From Pogona vitticeps (taxonomy: Eukaryota > Chordata > Lepidosauria > Squamata > Agamidae), in the NCBI RefSeq assembly GCF_051106095.1, contig NC_135789.1, positions 23,679,764-23,743,763 of the forward strand: 64,000 nt of DNA. Reading direction: 5' to 3'. This document shows, in pieces, positions 33,301 through 45,300 of the stretch. Both the position numbers and the translations under genes were made by a program. Positions within the stretch are counted from its first letter, which is position 1, and each line of letters starts with the position of its first letter. The notes under the pieces were generated by a model that saw only the letters and a list, made by a program, of their open reading frames with translations, did not search any database and was not told the origin of the DNA.

Positions 33301-36300
33301 AACCGTGGATAAGTGAATCAGTGGATAGTGATCATGTGGATCAGTGAGTCCTGCAGTAGCTTGCTTCTGCCTATCCTCTTCCAAGGACCAAGCCAATTTT
33401 TCACTGGGAGAGAGGTCAGTTTCGCCTCTGCAAGGGGACCAGGCAGCCCAGAATTCTAGCGATCCAGGATTGCGTCCCGAGTTGCTTTTAACTTTAAAGG
33501 AAGACGTGACAGATCCGCGTGCTCTCACCTGATCTCTCGTCTCCGCCTCCTGGATCTGGATGCCTTGCAACTGCTTCTCGTAGTTGGAGCACATATCGCA
33601 ACGCCGTCCCAGCTTGTTCCCGGCGTTCTGCACCTGGAGGACATCACCAAGCCATGACCTGCCTGCAGAGGCGTTCAAAAGACTGCCCAAGCAAGACATG
33701 GGATCCACAGTGACAGTGGGGCTGGCAAGGGAAGTATCCTGCACTGGGAAAAACAGCTCTCTCTCTTTTTTCAGATGGCAACGGAACCACTCCTATGCCA
33801 CAGAAATCCCCGGGAGGAGGAGGAGGAGGAGGTTTCTGAAAGCCAGGCTCACTCACCTCTTTCTGAAGGAGATTCCATTCCGTTTCACTCACTAAGCGGT
33901 AGCCACTCGGAGAGACGTAAGCGTTCTCTACGCTCTGCGTGATGCTGGAAAGGAGGGAAGCCGTCTCCTCCTGCTCCGGCGTCATGGCTGTAATGGCTTT
34001 CTCCTGGTCCTTGGTGAGCATAAAACCGCCAGGCATTTGCAGGGAACCCAGAGAGGCCGTGTCAAAGTTCTCTGACACAGAGTCGGCTCCCACCAGAGGT
34101 CCAAAGTCAGACTCATCCAGATTCCCGGCCGACTTGGCTTTGTGATTGTAGCCCAGAGTTTTGGCCTGTAAGGATCCCGACGTCCCCAAGCTGTCCGTCG
34201 ACTGCACTCTGCGCAGCCCCTCCTTAAACAGGTCGTTGTCTGACTTGAGAGATTCTCCCGAAGACAGCAGCGCATCCGTGTCTAGCGAATGGACTGAACC
34301 ATGAGTGCTGTTTAGATGTACCTAAAATTCAAAGGGAAACATGCCGTGGGTAACGCAGGGTATTTCAAAGATAAGTTGCCATTTACTGATTGAATCACAC
34401 TGGCCCAGCCTACATTTTTTTGACGGCCACTCTGAAACCAACCAAGGGAATGAACTGGTTCATGAACTACTTACATAGTAAAAACAACTGCTACCTTGTA
34501 ACTTTGGATCCAATTACATAGCAAGGGAAATGCAAATTCACTTGCTTTTTACTGGCTGTGAAGATGCACCAGAGTCTGTTTGGTTTCAGTGACCACATAA
34601 CCAGGAGAAAAGCCTTTCTGCATCTTATTTGCAGCTCTGTAGGTGGCGGCGCTCAAAGGAACTGCCTCAACAAGCTGTTAAAAAAAGGCTTTTCTCCTAT
34701 TGTTTTCTACTCTGGTTAGCTCCCCGCCCCCCCAAGTTTAGGTGTTCTAGCTAGCACAGTGGTCCCCAACCTTGGGCCTCCAGATGTTCTTGGACTTCAA
34801 TTCCCAAAAATCCTGGCCAGCAGAAGTGGTGGCGAAGGCTTCTGGGAGCTGAAGTTCAATAACATCTGGAGGACCAAGATTGAGGACCACTGAGCTAGCA
34901 GATCAGCGCTGGCAACAAGCTACCTTTTTGAAAAGCCTTGCTGGCTTTGGAAACTGATTTCTGAGGGAGAGAAGGAAGGATCTTGGCCAAAGGGCTTTGC
35001 TTGCCTTTCCTGATTGTGCCTTTTCTGCATCAGTTCTTGTGATCACATGCCTGAACTGTTGCAAATCAATCTGTTGCTTAAAAAAGTAGAAGTCCCGGAG
35101 GCAGAGGGAATAATTGCAGATTTTGGTGGGGCAGGGTGGGGGACGCCAAGGCGATTCGCATTTCCCTTTGCGTCATGTGATCAATGGAGATGAAAAATGC
35201 AAATCAGCCCACCTGAAAACCCATAGTATTTCCCGCTCAGTTGTCAGGCTGAGTTGTCAAGCATTTGCACATGCTTCAGATCACTCTTGAGTATTATTTT
35301 AAATTTAATACCCTTTTAAATTCACCTGCCCTTCCTTTAGCATTGGGGTGTGAAAGAAGACAATCTGAGCCTCCTTGATTATCTGAAGAAGCTCACAATA
35401 CTTGTCTAGAATCTCTGTAGTGGCACATTTTCTAATTTCCAAGAAGTGTCTGCAACATGCCATTCTAAGCTGCTTACTGTCACCTTGCACGCACTAGCTT
35501 CCTAGTTGACTTTCATTCTTGTTGGAAGAAATGGTGTGGCATGTTTGGGTGAAACATCTTAAAAGGCTCCGGTGCCTAACCTTCAGGGACAAACTCCTTA
35601 AAGGTTATTCTAGGAGAAATTAATATTGGAATAGCACGTGGCACTCAGCGTTTTGTAGCTTCCTGTCTGAATAAAAGCAGCATTTACAACCTACAGGGAC
35701 TACGTTAAATATCAGTGTCTACTGCAAACAACCTTAAACCTGCCTGATTTAAACCAACACAGGAAAACTTCAAGCTTGTAAGATTTCTCTCTGGAGGAAG
35801 TCCAGAGGAGCCCAATGCAAAATGGTGGCTGGGAGGGCAGAGCCTATTCCACCGTCAACCAAATTATTGGGTGTACCTGCATTTACCAATTCAAATGTAT
35901 ATGCAAGTTACTATACACCGTTACCGTGGAACAGCAGCTAAACTGCAGTACTGCAGTCAAGACTCTGCTCATGACCCAAGTTTGATCCCAACAGGGCCAA
36001 GGTTAATTGGCTAGAAGTGGACTCAACCTTCCATCTTTCTGAGGTTGGTAAATTGAGTACAGTGGTGCCCCGCATAGCGATGATAATCCGTGCAGCAAAA
36101 ATCGCTGCAAAGCAATTTCATCGCTATGCGGAAATAAAAAGCCCATAGGAATGCATTAAAACCCGTTTAATGCGTTCCTATGGGCAAAAAGCTCACCTTT
36201 AAGCAAAAATCCTCCATATGGCGGCCATTTTCGCTGCCCGGTAAGCGAGGAATCCGGGCAAAAACACAGCGGGCGGTCATTTTATTTACCCGGTGGCCAT

Positions 36301-39300
36301 TTTGGAACCGCCAATCAGCTGTTGGAAAATCATCGCTATGCGATGATCGGTATGCGAAACAGGGTACCGATCATCGCAAAGCGATATTTTTCTATCTAAA
36401 CCATCGCAATGCGATCGCAAAAACGATCGCAAAAAATTAGTCGTTAAACGAGGCGCCCATTAAGCAAGGCACCACTGTACTCAGTTCACAGGGGTGGGGG
36501 GGCAGTGTGAAGCCTGCATAATTAAATTGTGGACAACCCAGAGAGTGCTTTTAAGTGCAATGAGACAGCATATAAGCATCACACTTTGCCTTTGCTTCTT
36601 TGCTTTCATATCGGCAGCTTCGACCCCTGGGTTTACCTCTTCAGGGAACTGCGGAAGGGATTCATCCTGTGCCATGGAACACGTTACTTTGGATTCTTCT
36701 TCAGAGCCTTGATGTTTCCCTGCTTTGCTTTTATGGATCCGTCGCTGCTCTTCATCTTCCTAGAAAGGCAAGTTGTCAAACAAAATATTGTGGTCCCCTC
36801 CCCATGTCTTTGGGGTCCCCTGTTCTATTGTATATTAAATGTGACAGATATGTGAGCTGGATTCTCCTGCCGTGTGTGTGCGGGGGGGGAAAGGGTTCTT
36901 TAGGTTCCCCCAAAAGTTATGATTACAGGCTGGCTTGATGGGCTTTTTTAAAAAACCAGAGCGGAAAGGTTCACTAACTAGAGCTTATAAATGCTTCTTT
37001 TCTAAACTCCCAGAATCTCAAAGATTGACCTCCAGTGGCAGGGAGTTCCAGAGTCTCTGGGAGCGGCCACAGAGAAGGCCCCCCTCTTGTGTCCTCACCA
37101 AGCGCACCTGTGAAGGTGGTGGGACTGAAAGAAGGTCTTCCCCTGATGGCGTACCATCACAGCAACATAGAAGACAGAACAGCCACCTCTCTCTCTTGGC
37201 CTGGATTCCAGTCTTTCTACTCGCAACGCACAAACTCTCTGGCATGTTGTGAACATACGCATCCGAGCACTTCTAACCAGCTTGAAGCAGCTCTTGCCTT
37301 AAGAGTATAGCAATCTAGTCATCATACATCTCTAGGAATCCACCTTTTCTCCCGCCCCCAAAAAAATTACCGTTATTTTTTCCACGAAGTGAAAAAGACT
37401 GGGCTGGAACCAGAAAACCCTCACCTGGTCTTTCTTCTTGAGCTCCTCCACCTGCCGCAGCTGCTCCGAGGTGAGCACCATCTCCATCTGCTGCATGTCC
37501 CTCATCAGCAGGCGCTGGGATTCCAGGAACTGGTCATTGGCCTTCTGCCAGGTGTGTTTCAGCTGGTTGTGCTGCTGACGCTCCTGCTCCAACAGATGGC
37601 AAACTGCGTCCAAAAAAAAGAGAGAGACCAGCGGGGTCTAATGAAATTCCTAAATCGTGGCTGCCGACGTCTCGCCTAACGAATAGCAACGACGTTTGTT
37701 TCCCCATCACTCGCGTATCTTTTAACACGTCAGAGCCTTTTTCCCTAGCAAAGCCTACAGGTTTAATTTCGCAACACCTCCCCTAATAATGATTTGCCGC
37801 CCAGTCGATTCAGACTGACAGCCATCTTTCCCGGGGTTTTTAAAGACACTAGCCAGAATCTTGTTGGTCGGCACAAGGACAGCAGGACAGATGGCAGCGG
37901 GCGAACTGCTGCTAGTGAATGACTTTTCGGTTGTATCCTTCCTGCCCCCCCCAAAAAAAACCCTCCCACAATGCGTGCACAATGAAGGATACAAGCAGGA
38001 ACTTGTTGACTGGGCACAATTCTCTGCTCCAAGTTACACCATGGCACCAGCACAACAAACCAACGGGATTGTGGTTGTTACAGACAGTCGCCTGGCTGAT
38101 CAGGATCCCGAAAGGCTGAGCCCAGGCCACAACCTGCTTGCAGGGAAACTGGAAGTGATGCTCGGTCCCAAGCCCTGGCAACATGCAAGGCTCTCGCCGC
38201 ACGTAGGCAGGGTGTGGTGGAGACCACGGTGGAACCATCGCTGAGTCCGAGCCACGTCCCTTCCCTCTCTTCGTCAAGGGGTTGTGAGCATTAGGGCCCT
38301 TCCCCGGTGGTTCAGCCCCAGAGCACAGCCCTTACCTTCATGAAGTTCTTTCCGCAACTTCTCGGCATCTTCCTGCAGAACCGACTTCTGGGTGTTCAGG
38401 ACAGCCACGTACATTTCCAGATCGGTCCGGCAGGACTTCTCAGCTTCCAAATAATGATTCAGTTCTTTAACCTGAGAAATAGTTCAAAGCAGCAGAGAGG
38501 GCTCGTGGTTAATGATCCCACCAGAGTGTCGTCTGCTGCGCAGCAGAGGCGCTGTGGTTTACACCCGTCTCGTGAATTCAGGCCCATCTATAAAAAAGGA
38601 TGGGCTCCTCATTCAAGCTGTTCCACCACCAGCCCATTATTTATTTATTTATTTTATTTATATGCTGCCCACACTACCCAAAGGTCTCTGGGCGGCTATT
38701 ATAACGCTGTAAGACCATAATTGTAAGAAGCCACTGGCAATGGTGCGGCTAAAAAATATTGTAAATAAATAAAATAAATAAATACATAAATACATAAATA
38801 AATAAAATAATTTCTAATGGGAAAACGACAGCAGTGTACACACCCCACAAAGCAACAACATCAGCGCTTTTAAAAAAACGGCACCACCACTATTAACTAT
38901 TCTGCCTCATTATTAGCTAGTCAGTGGAACTGAAAAGTGTTAAAACTAATAATATAACTCAAGAAGCTGAGAATTAACTGCCTACAGATCGTTTAGAGAC
39001 TCGTGAACACAATTAACTTGCAGGGGCTGAAGCACGTTGAACAGGTTTAGGACATTTTGTTTATTTATAATACCACAGATACCGGCTACATGCCAGCAGC
39101 TTGAAGGCTTATACCCAAACATGACGTTTGTACGTATCCCAAATTACAAACACATATATTTTCTTCCCTTGTTTACAGTAAACAAGAAAGGAATTCAGCA
39201 ACAGAAGCAAACACAGTTTCAGAACTGAGAATATTAGGAGTCTGTTTTCATGATCTTCTGCCCTGACATCTCACTTCAAAGCGATGTCCTGTAGTCTCAC

Positions 39301-42300
39301 AGAGCAGGAATAAAAAGGGTGAACCCTGTTAGTGTTGCTGCAGCAGAACTATGGAACCCTGGGTCTCCCAGATTTAAAAAAATATTCCAGATTCTTGATG
39401 CCTGACCACCAGGTGTCAATCTCATCAACATGAAAAAGATCTGGATTCTGGCCGCTTAACAGTGGCTGGAGATGTTTTCTGTGCATTTTTCCAAATTGAA
39501 AGAGCAATCCATCCCACCACCATTTTCACAAATGCACGGACATAATTCATTGGGATATACACTAAGACCCCCCCTTATCTGCAGAATCAGTATCCACTGA
39601 TTCACTTACCCGCTGGCTAAAAATACTAAATAAACCCTCCAGAAATATGTATTTATAGTGGTGCCGCAACTTACGAATGTCCTGGCATACGCCCGTTTTG
39701 ATTTACGACCAGCTTCGGATGCAAAATTTTGCTTTGACTTGTGACCGGAGCTTCCAGTTACGAACAGAAAAAGGCAGGGAATTCAAATTGCCAACCATTG
39801 GTAGGCGAAGAGGCTGCTTCTTCGTAGCTCTTTCGCCCCAGCAGTGAGAGAGCGTGCGATCAGAGACTGCCTGATAAGGTGCTGCTTTCTGCTTTTTAAA
39901 AACTCTTCTGGGTGAGTTTTGCAGCATGGTTTTGGCCTGGGTGGTGGGATTATGTTTCTATGCTGTGATCGGTCTTGGGGGGTTTGTTTGTTTTTTGGTG
40001 CTTTCCTCCCCTTTTCTGATGGGTCTTGCAGGGTTTGCTTGCTTTTCGGGTCCCCCCCCCATTTCCAATGGGTATTGCAGAGTTTGTTTGCTTTCTGCTC
40101 TGCTTTTCTTGCATTTCCAATAGGTCTTGCATGGTTTGTTTGCTTTCTGCTTTTTTTTTTTTTTTTTTTGCATTTCCGATGGGTCTTGCACGATTTGCTT
40201 GCTTTATGCTCTGCTTCTTTTGCATTTCCAAAGGATCTTGCGCGGTTTATTTACTTTCTGCTTTACTTTTTTGCCATTTCCGATGGGTCTTGCATGGTTT
40301 GTTTGCTTTCTGCTTTGCTTTCCCCCCATTTCCGAAGGGTCTTGCACGGTTTGCTTGCTGCTTTGCTTTTTTTGCATTTCCAAAGGGTCTTACATGGTTT
40401 GTTTTCTTTTCTCTCCCCCCCCCCCGGTCAGAACGAATTAATCGTGTTTCCGATGGGTCTTGTGGTGGTTTCATGGTGTTTCTGGGTGATTTTTTTTCCT
40501 TTGGCCAGAACAGATTAATTGAATTTCAATGCATTCCTATCAGAAATGGTGCTTCGACTTACGACCATTTTAAGTTATGACCAGAGTTCCGGAACCAATT
40601 CAGTTCGTAAGTCGAGGCACGACTGTACAGTACAGTACAGTGGGGTCTCTACTTAAGAACTTAATCCGTATTGGAAGGTGGTTCTCAAGTTGAAAAGTTC
40701 TTATGTTGAATCTGCATTTCCCATAGGAATGAATTGAAAACCATTTAATCCGTATCTGCTCTTTTCCGTCCATAGAAACTACAGCGGAACCTCTACTTAA
40801 GAACTTAATCCATTTTGGAATGGTGTTCTTAAGTTGAAACGTTCTTAAGTTGAAGCAAAATTTCCCATAGGAATGGACTGAAAACCAATTAATCCGTTCT
40901 GGCTGTTTTTTTTTTATGTAGAGGTGCGTTCGTACATTGAAGCATTAGTTCCCATAGGAACTAATGCAAAGCTGGTTAATACGTACTCTACCACTAGGGG
41001 GAGAATTCTTTTTAACCTAAGATGACCTGAGGTTAAAAAAAGAGCAGGAAAGGGTTTTTTTTTCCTATTCTTATCTTGGATTTCTGTTCTCAGGTAGAAG
41101 CAAAATTTAGCAAATGGAGCTGTTCTTAAGTTGGATTGTTCTTAAGTAGGGACGTTCTTAAGTAGAGACCCCACTGTATATGTATTTCCAAGGTGTATTT
41201 GCCAGAACTGGCCACTAGAAGGCGCCAAAGACCATGCAATGAATAGCATTTGCTCCTTTTGCAGTTTTAGCACCTGTTGAGGGTCTAGAACTGCCCCCCC
41301 ATGGATACCATGGCCCTACTGTAATGAAAAATAGAAAAGAAGTGTACTGCTGGAAAATTAGCATATTGGGCAGTGAATACAGTGGTGCCTCGCTAGACAG
41401 TTACCCCGCATGACAGTTTTTCGCTAGACATTGACTTTTTACGATTGCTATAGTGATTCGCAAAACAGTGATTCCTATGGGGGAATTTTGCTGGACAATG
41501 TTTGGGCCCTGTTTCACAAACCGATTTTCGCTAGACAACGATTTTGACAGCTCCCTCCGCGCTCACAAAACAGGTGTTTTCGGGACCTAAGCTTCGCAAG
41601 ACAGCGATTTAAACAGCTGATTGGTGGTTCGCAAAGCGGCTTTCCAATGGCCGATCTTCGCTAGACAACGATGATTCTTCCCCATTGGGTGCTATGATAT
41701 AGTAGCTGGGGGCGGGAGGGTAACAATAACACTCAGGCTGAGGCCATCATCAGCCAACAAGAAGTTTGAGGCTCAGATCACAGCAAAGATTGCACCATGA
41801 AACCAAATGCTCCTCTGAACATCAACAAAAGTGAGTGATGTTCAGATCTGAAAAGGAATCGGGGAGGTGCGTAATGTGGTGTCTACATCTCTCCTTCTTA
41901 CAAAGTAGAACAGCTCTCAGGAAGTGATTCACAGCAGGCCCTGAGTGGGCTCATGTGTTCTCCTGTAGAAGGAAGCTTGCCATCCGCTACAACTCCTGCC
42001 CAGCTCTGATCCATTTGGCATCACTGTGATTATTTATTATTCATGTTTTCTAAGCATACGCCAGTTAGACAATCATATTATTTAAAGCAGTGGCGATGAG
42101 AGATGATTCTTCCACCTTTTATCTTGCTCCTAGGGCTGCTGGTTCTAAAGGTCTTGGGAAAGGGGTGGCGGGAAAGGCTCACCTTCATCTACCTCTGTGC
42201 TTTGTGCAAGTTAAAAGAAAACAAAACACAACCCAGGCACACTCTCACAGGTAATGCAGGCTGCTTGCTTATCATTCACAATCTGCCATTGACAAGATTT

Positions 42301-45300
42301 TCTTCTTAAAAAAAACCCAGCAAAAATCTCCCCAAAGCCTTTCAACAGTAGGGAAAAAATGTTGCTGGATAGCTTGAAGATGATGCAGGAGAAGTTCTGT
42401 TTGCAAAAAGCGCCGGAAGAAATAAAGCATCCATGAAGCACTGAATACTCCATTTTCTGTAAGATACAGAATGCCAGGGCGATGCTGCACGCCCATCGAC
42501 AAGGTGTGGGAGACACGGACTTAGGGACTGAGTAACAGCTTTTAGTCTAGTGTGTGTGCCTGTGTGTGTGTCTTGAAGACATAACATGACTGCATGCTAC
42601 GGAATGTCAAAATGAGGCCAATCTATGGCATAGAAATTCAGATCTACACAAACTTCTAAACTCCCCTGACAGGTTTCCTCCAATAAAACCATCCATTATG
42701 GGTTTTTTTAATGGTGTGTTTTTAAATCACTACTTTTCATGTTCAATCGTTTTCCACTGCTGTGATCAACTTTGTTTGGACTTCCATGTGTTTTAAACTT
42801 CGGTGCTACCCTGGACCTCTGACATCATGGTAAGTTAGTTACTTAGTTACTTAGTTACTTAGTTACTTAGTTACTTAGGAAGGAAGGAAGGAAGGAAGGA
42901 AGGAAGGAAGGAAGGAAGGAAGGAAGGAAGGAAGGAAGGAAGGAAGGAAGGAAGGAAGGAAGGAAGGAAGGAAGGAAGGGATGAGAAGAATAGAGGGAAT
43001 CCATATGTTTCTTTAAGTCTCTTTTGGACTCCATCCGAGCAACCACACAGAAAATGCAAGGTTTAGAATTCTGGGAAAAGCCATCTTAAAAAAGAAAAGA
43101 AAAAGCATCTGTCCAAACCTTAAAACTTCCTTGGCTGCTTTAACGAAGACAGTGAAGTCTGTCTAAGCAAGTTCTGGTTTCCTGTGCAAAGACAGACCAA
43201 CCTGATACACTGACGATGTCCATTCTCTGCTCTGATGGGTCCTTCATGTCCTTTCTCACCCACCTTTGAAGCCTCCAGCTCTTTTATCCTGTCTTCAGCC
43301 TCTGTCAGCTTCTCTTTCAAAGCTGTGATCTCCTTCTCCATGGGCATCACCACGGAGCGAAGCTTCTCGGCATCTTCCTGGGCCTGACGACGACATTAAA
43401 AAGGAGGCACTGAGAGTCAGCACAGAGGTGAGGAGCTCATTGACTAACCTACCACTTGACATTTAGCTGGATGGCTCACAAGTTGAAACTAAATTTTTTT
43501 AAAAAATCATTTTAAAAAACACGCTGCCAGGTTACTCTCATACCAGAAGCACAGATATGGGACCTATCATGTTCTCCCCAAAATAAGACAGGGTCTTATA
43601 TTAATTTTTGCTCCAAAAATAAGCATTAGGGCTTATTTTCAGGGGATGTTTTATTTCTTTTCATGTACAGCAATCTACATTGATTCAAATACAGTTATGT
43701 CATCATCTTCTGGTTGCTGCACAAGGGTGGAGAGCGGGGTTTCACTGAACTGGGGTTTTTTTGGGGGGTAGGGCTTATATTATAAGCATCCAGAGAAATC
43801 ATACTAGGGCTTATTTTCAAGTTAGATCTTATTTTTTTGGAAAAACAGTGTAATAGGTCCTCCATATCAGCATCACAGATCAGAAGCACAGCTCCACACA
43901 GGAAAACACCATGTCCAGGCATGGACCCTGAGCTTCTAACTACACACAGGAGGAGGGCCAAAGAGGCTGGAAGCCAAGATGCCTGCTTCCTCATTTATCA
44001 CACCCCCTGAGGGGGCTCTCCAAGGCTAACCATCGCATAAGGAAGAACATCGGGGTGTACGAAGGTGGCTGGCCCAAGGTCGCCCTAAGGAAGGCTAGGT
44101 GGCAAAATTCAAACCCAGGTCTCCTCAATCATAATCTGACCATGCAATCACTATGCCATGCTTGAATCCCTGGCAAGCACAGTGGATGATGATCTGACAA
44201 CAGGTAAAATGGGAAGCCAACCTGGTTACCAGGGGAAGGGGGAGGGGCCTGCACGACACACACCTAAATCTTTAGAGAAATGTTTTGGTACCTGAAACAA
44301 AAGCGGCAGAAAAGAGACACCGACGGGCAGCCAACCCATCAGCCACGGCTCCCAGTTCAAGGACCTCAGGCTCTGACTTACCTTCTTCATTTCATTCTCT
44401 AGGTTTTCCTCTTCCTGGCCTTCCGAAAGCCGCCTCCTGAGCTCCAGTATTTCCCGCTCCACATTTTCCCGGTACTGGTTCCACTGAGCCCGCTCCTGCT
44501 CCAGCCTGTGATGAAACTGGAGTTCATAGTCACGGACAGTTTCTGTTTAATAACAACAACAATAACAAGTTGCAAACGGCTGCTTTTCTGGCCCCGCATC
44601 TTCCTGAGGAATCTAGCGGACCGCCCGACGGCCCACCTGCAGTTATCAAATGATGCCCTGCTAAAATCCAGAGAGGCTGCCTAACCGCGAGATGAACCAG
44701 AGCCTCAATAAGCTAAAGGCAGTGGACTCTGACTGATGACAGCCTCATCTTTTCTTTTAATTAACTGATTGGTTTGTTCAGTCATTCATTCATTCGGTTG
44801 GTTGGTATACTGCCCCATGAGTAAAAACCCAGTACTCTGGAAGGTTTACAGAGTAAAATTTATTACAAAACCTCAGCAACTCCCCCTCCATATAATAACA
44901 CAAATAATATGGCAATACAACCATACACAAAGTTGAACACAAAGTTTTTTAAAAGGCTTAATTTAAATGTTTTATTTTTAATTTTGATATTAAAGAAAGA
45001 ATAAAATTAATATTAATTTAAAAACTGATATTGATAACATCCGGGGATATGTTTTTAAAGGCTGCTCTCTCTCTCTCTTTTTGGTTTTTGCTTTATAAAG
45101 CCCTGCTTTTACTAGTTTTCCAACTGCCAGGAGAGAATGGAGGCTGGCATCCACTGAACCTCCTGCTGAACTACTTTTCCAAAGGAGCTGCATACAGAGA
45201 CAGGCCAGAGAATTTATTTATTTATTTATTTATTTATTTGATTTATATGCCGCCCACTCTACCCAAAGGTCTCTGGGCGGCTCACAACAACCAAAATTCA

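Larger units (their letters stand above)
39560..41321 (+). mobile_element. Tigger/MER2-like element split by two further elements
   Basis: The outer element is readable at 39560-39655 (CACTAAGACCCCCCCTTATC) and 41177-41321, which ends CATGGCCCTACTG. TA flanks it on both sides (39558-39559, 41322-41323). It contains the insertions 39656-40625 and 40638-41176, so it is the oldest layer of the nest. The native part is only about 250 bp, like the 27097 copy. Confidence 0.78.

Noticed and set aside
39974-40460. Regularly spaced repeats resembling a CRISPR array
   Set aside because: The units are contiguous and degenerate, with no unique spacers. This is a minisatellite in vertebrate DNA.
39919-40580. 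Three overlapping plus-strand open frames of 104-199 residues rich in C, F and L
   Set aside because: They arise from a T-rich tandem repeat lacking stop codons, within a non-autonomous Tigger-like element. The translations are drifting repeats with no domain.
42871-43059. Minus-strand frame of LPSF repeats
   Set aside because: It is a translation of the AGGA microsatellite.
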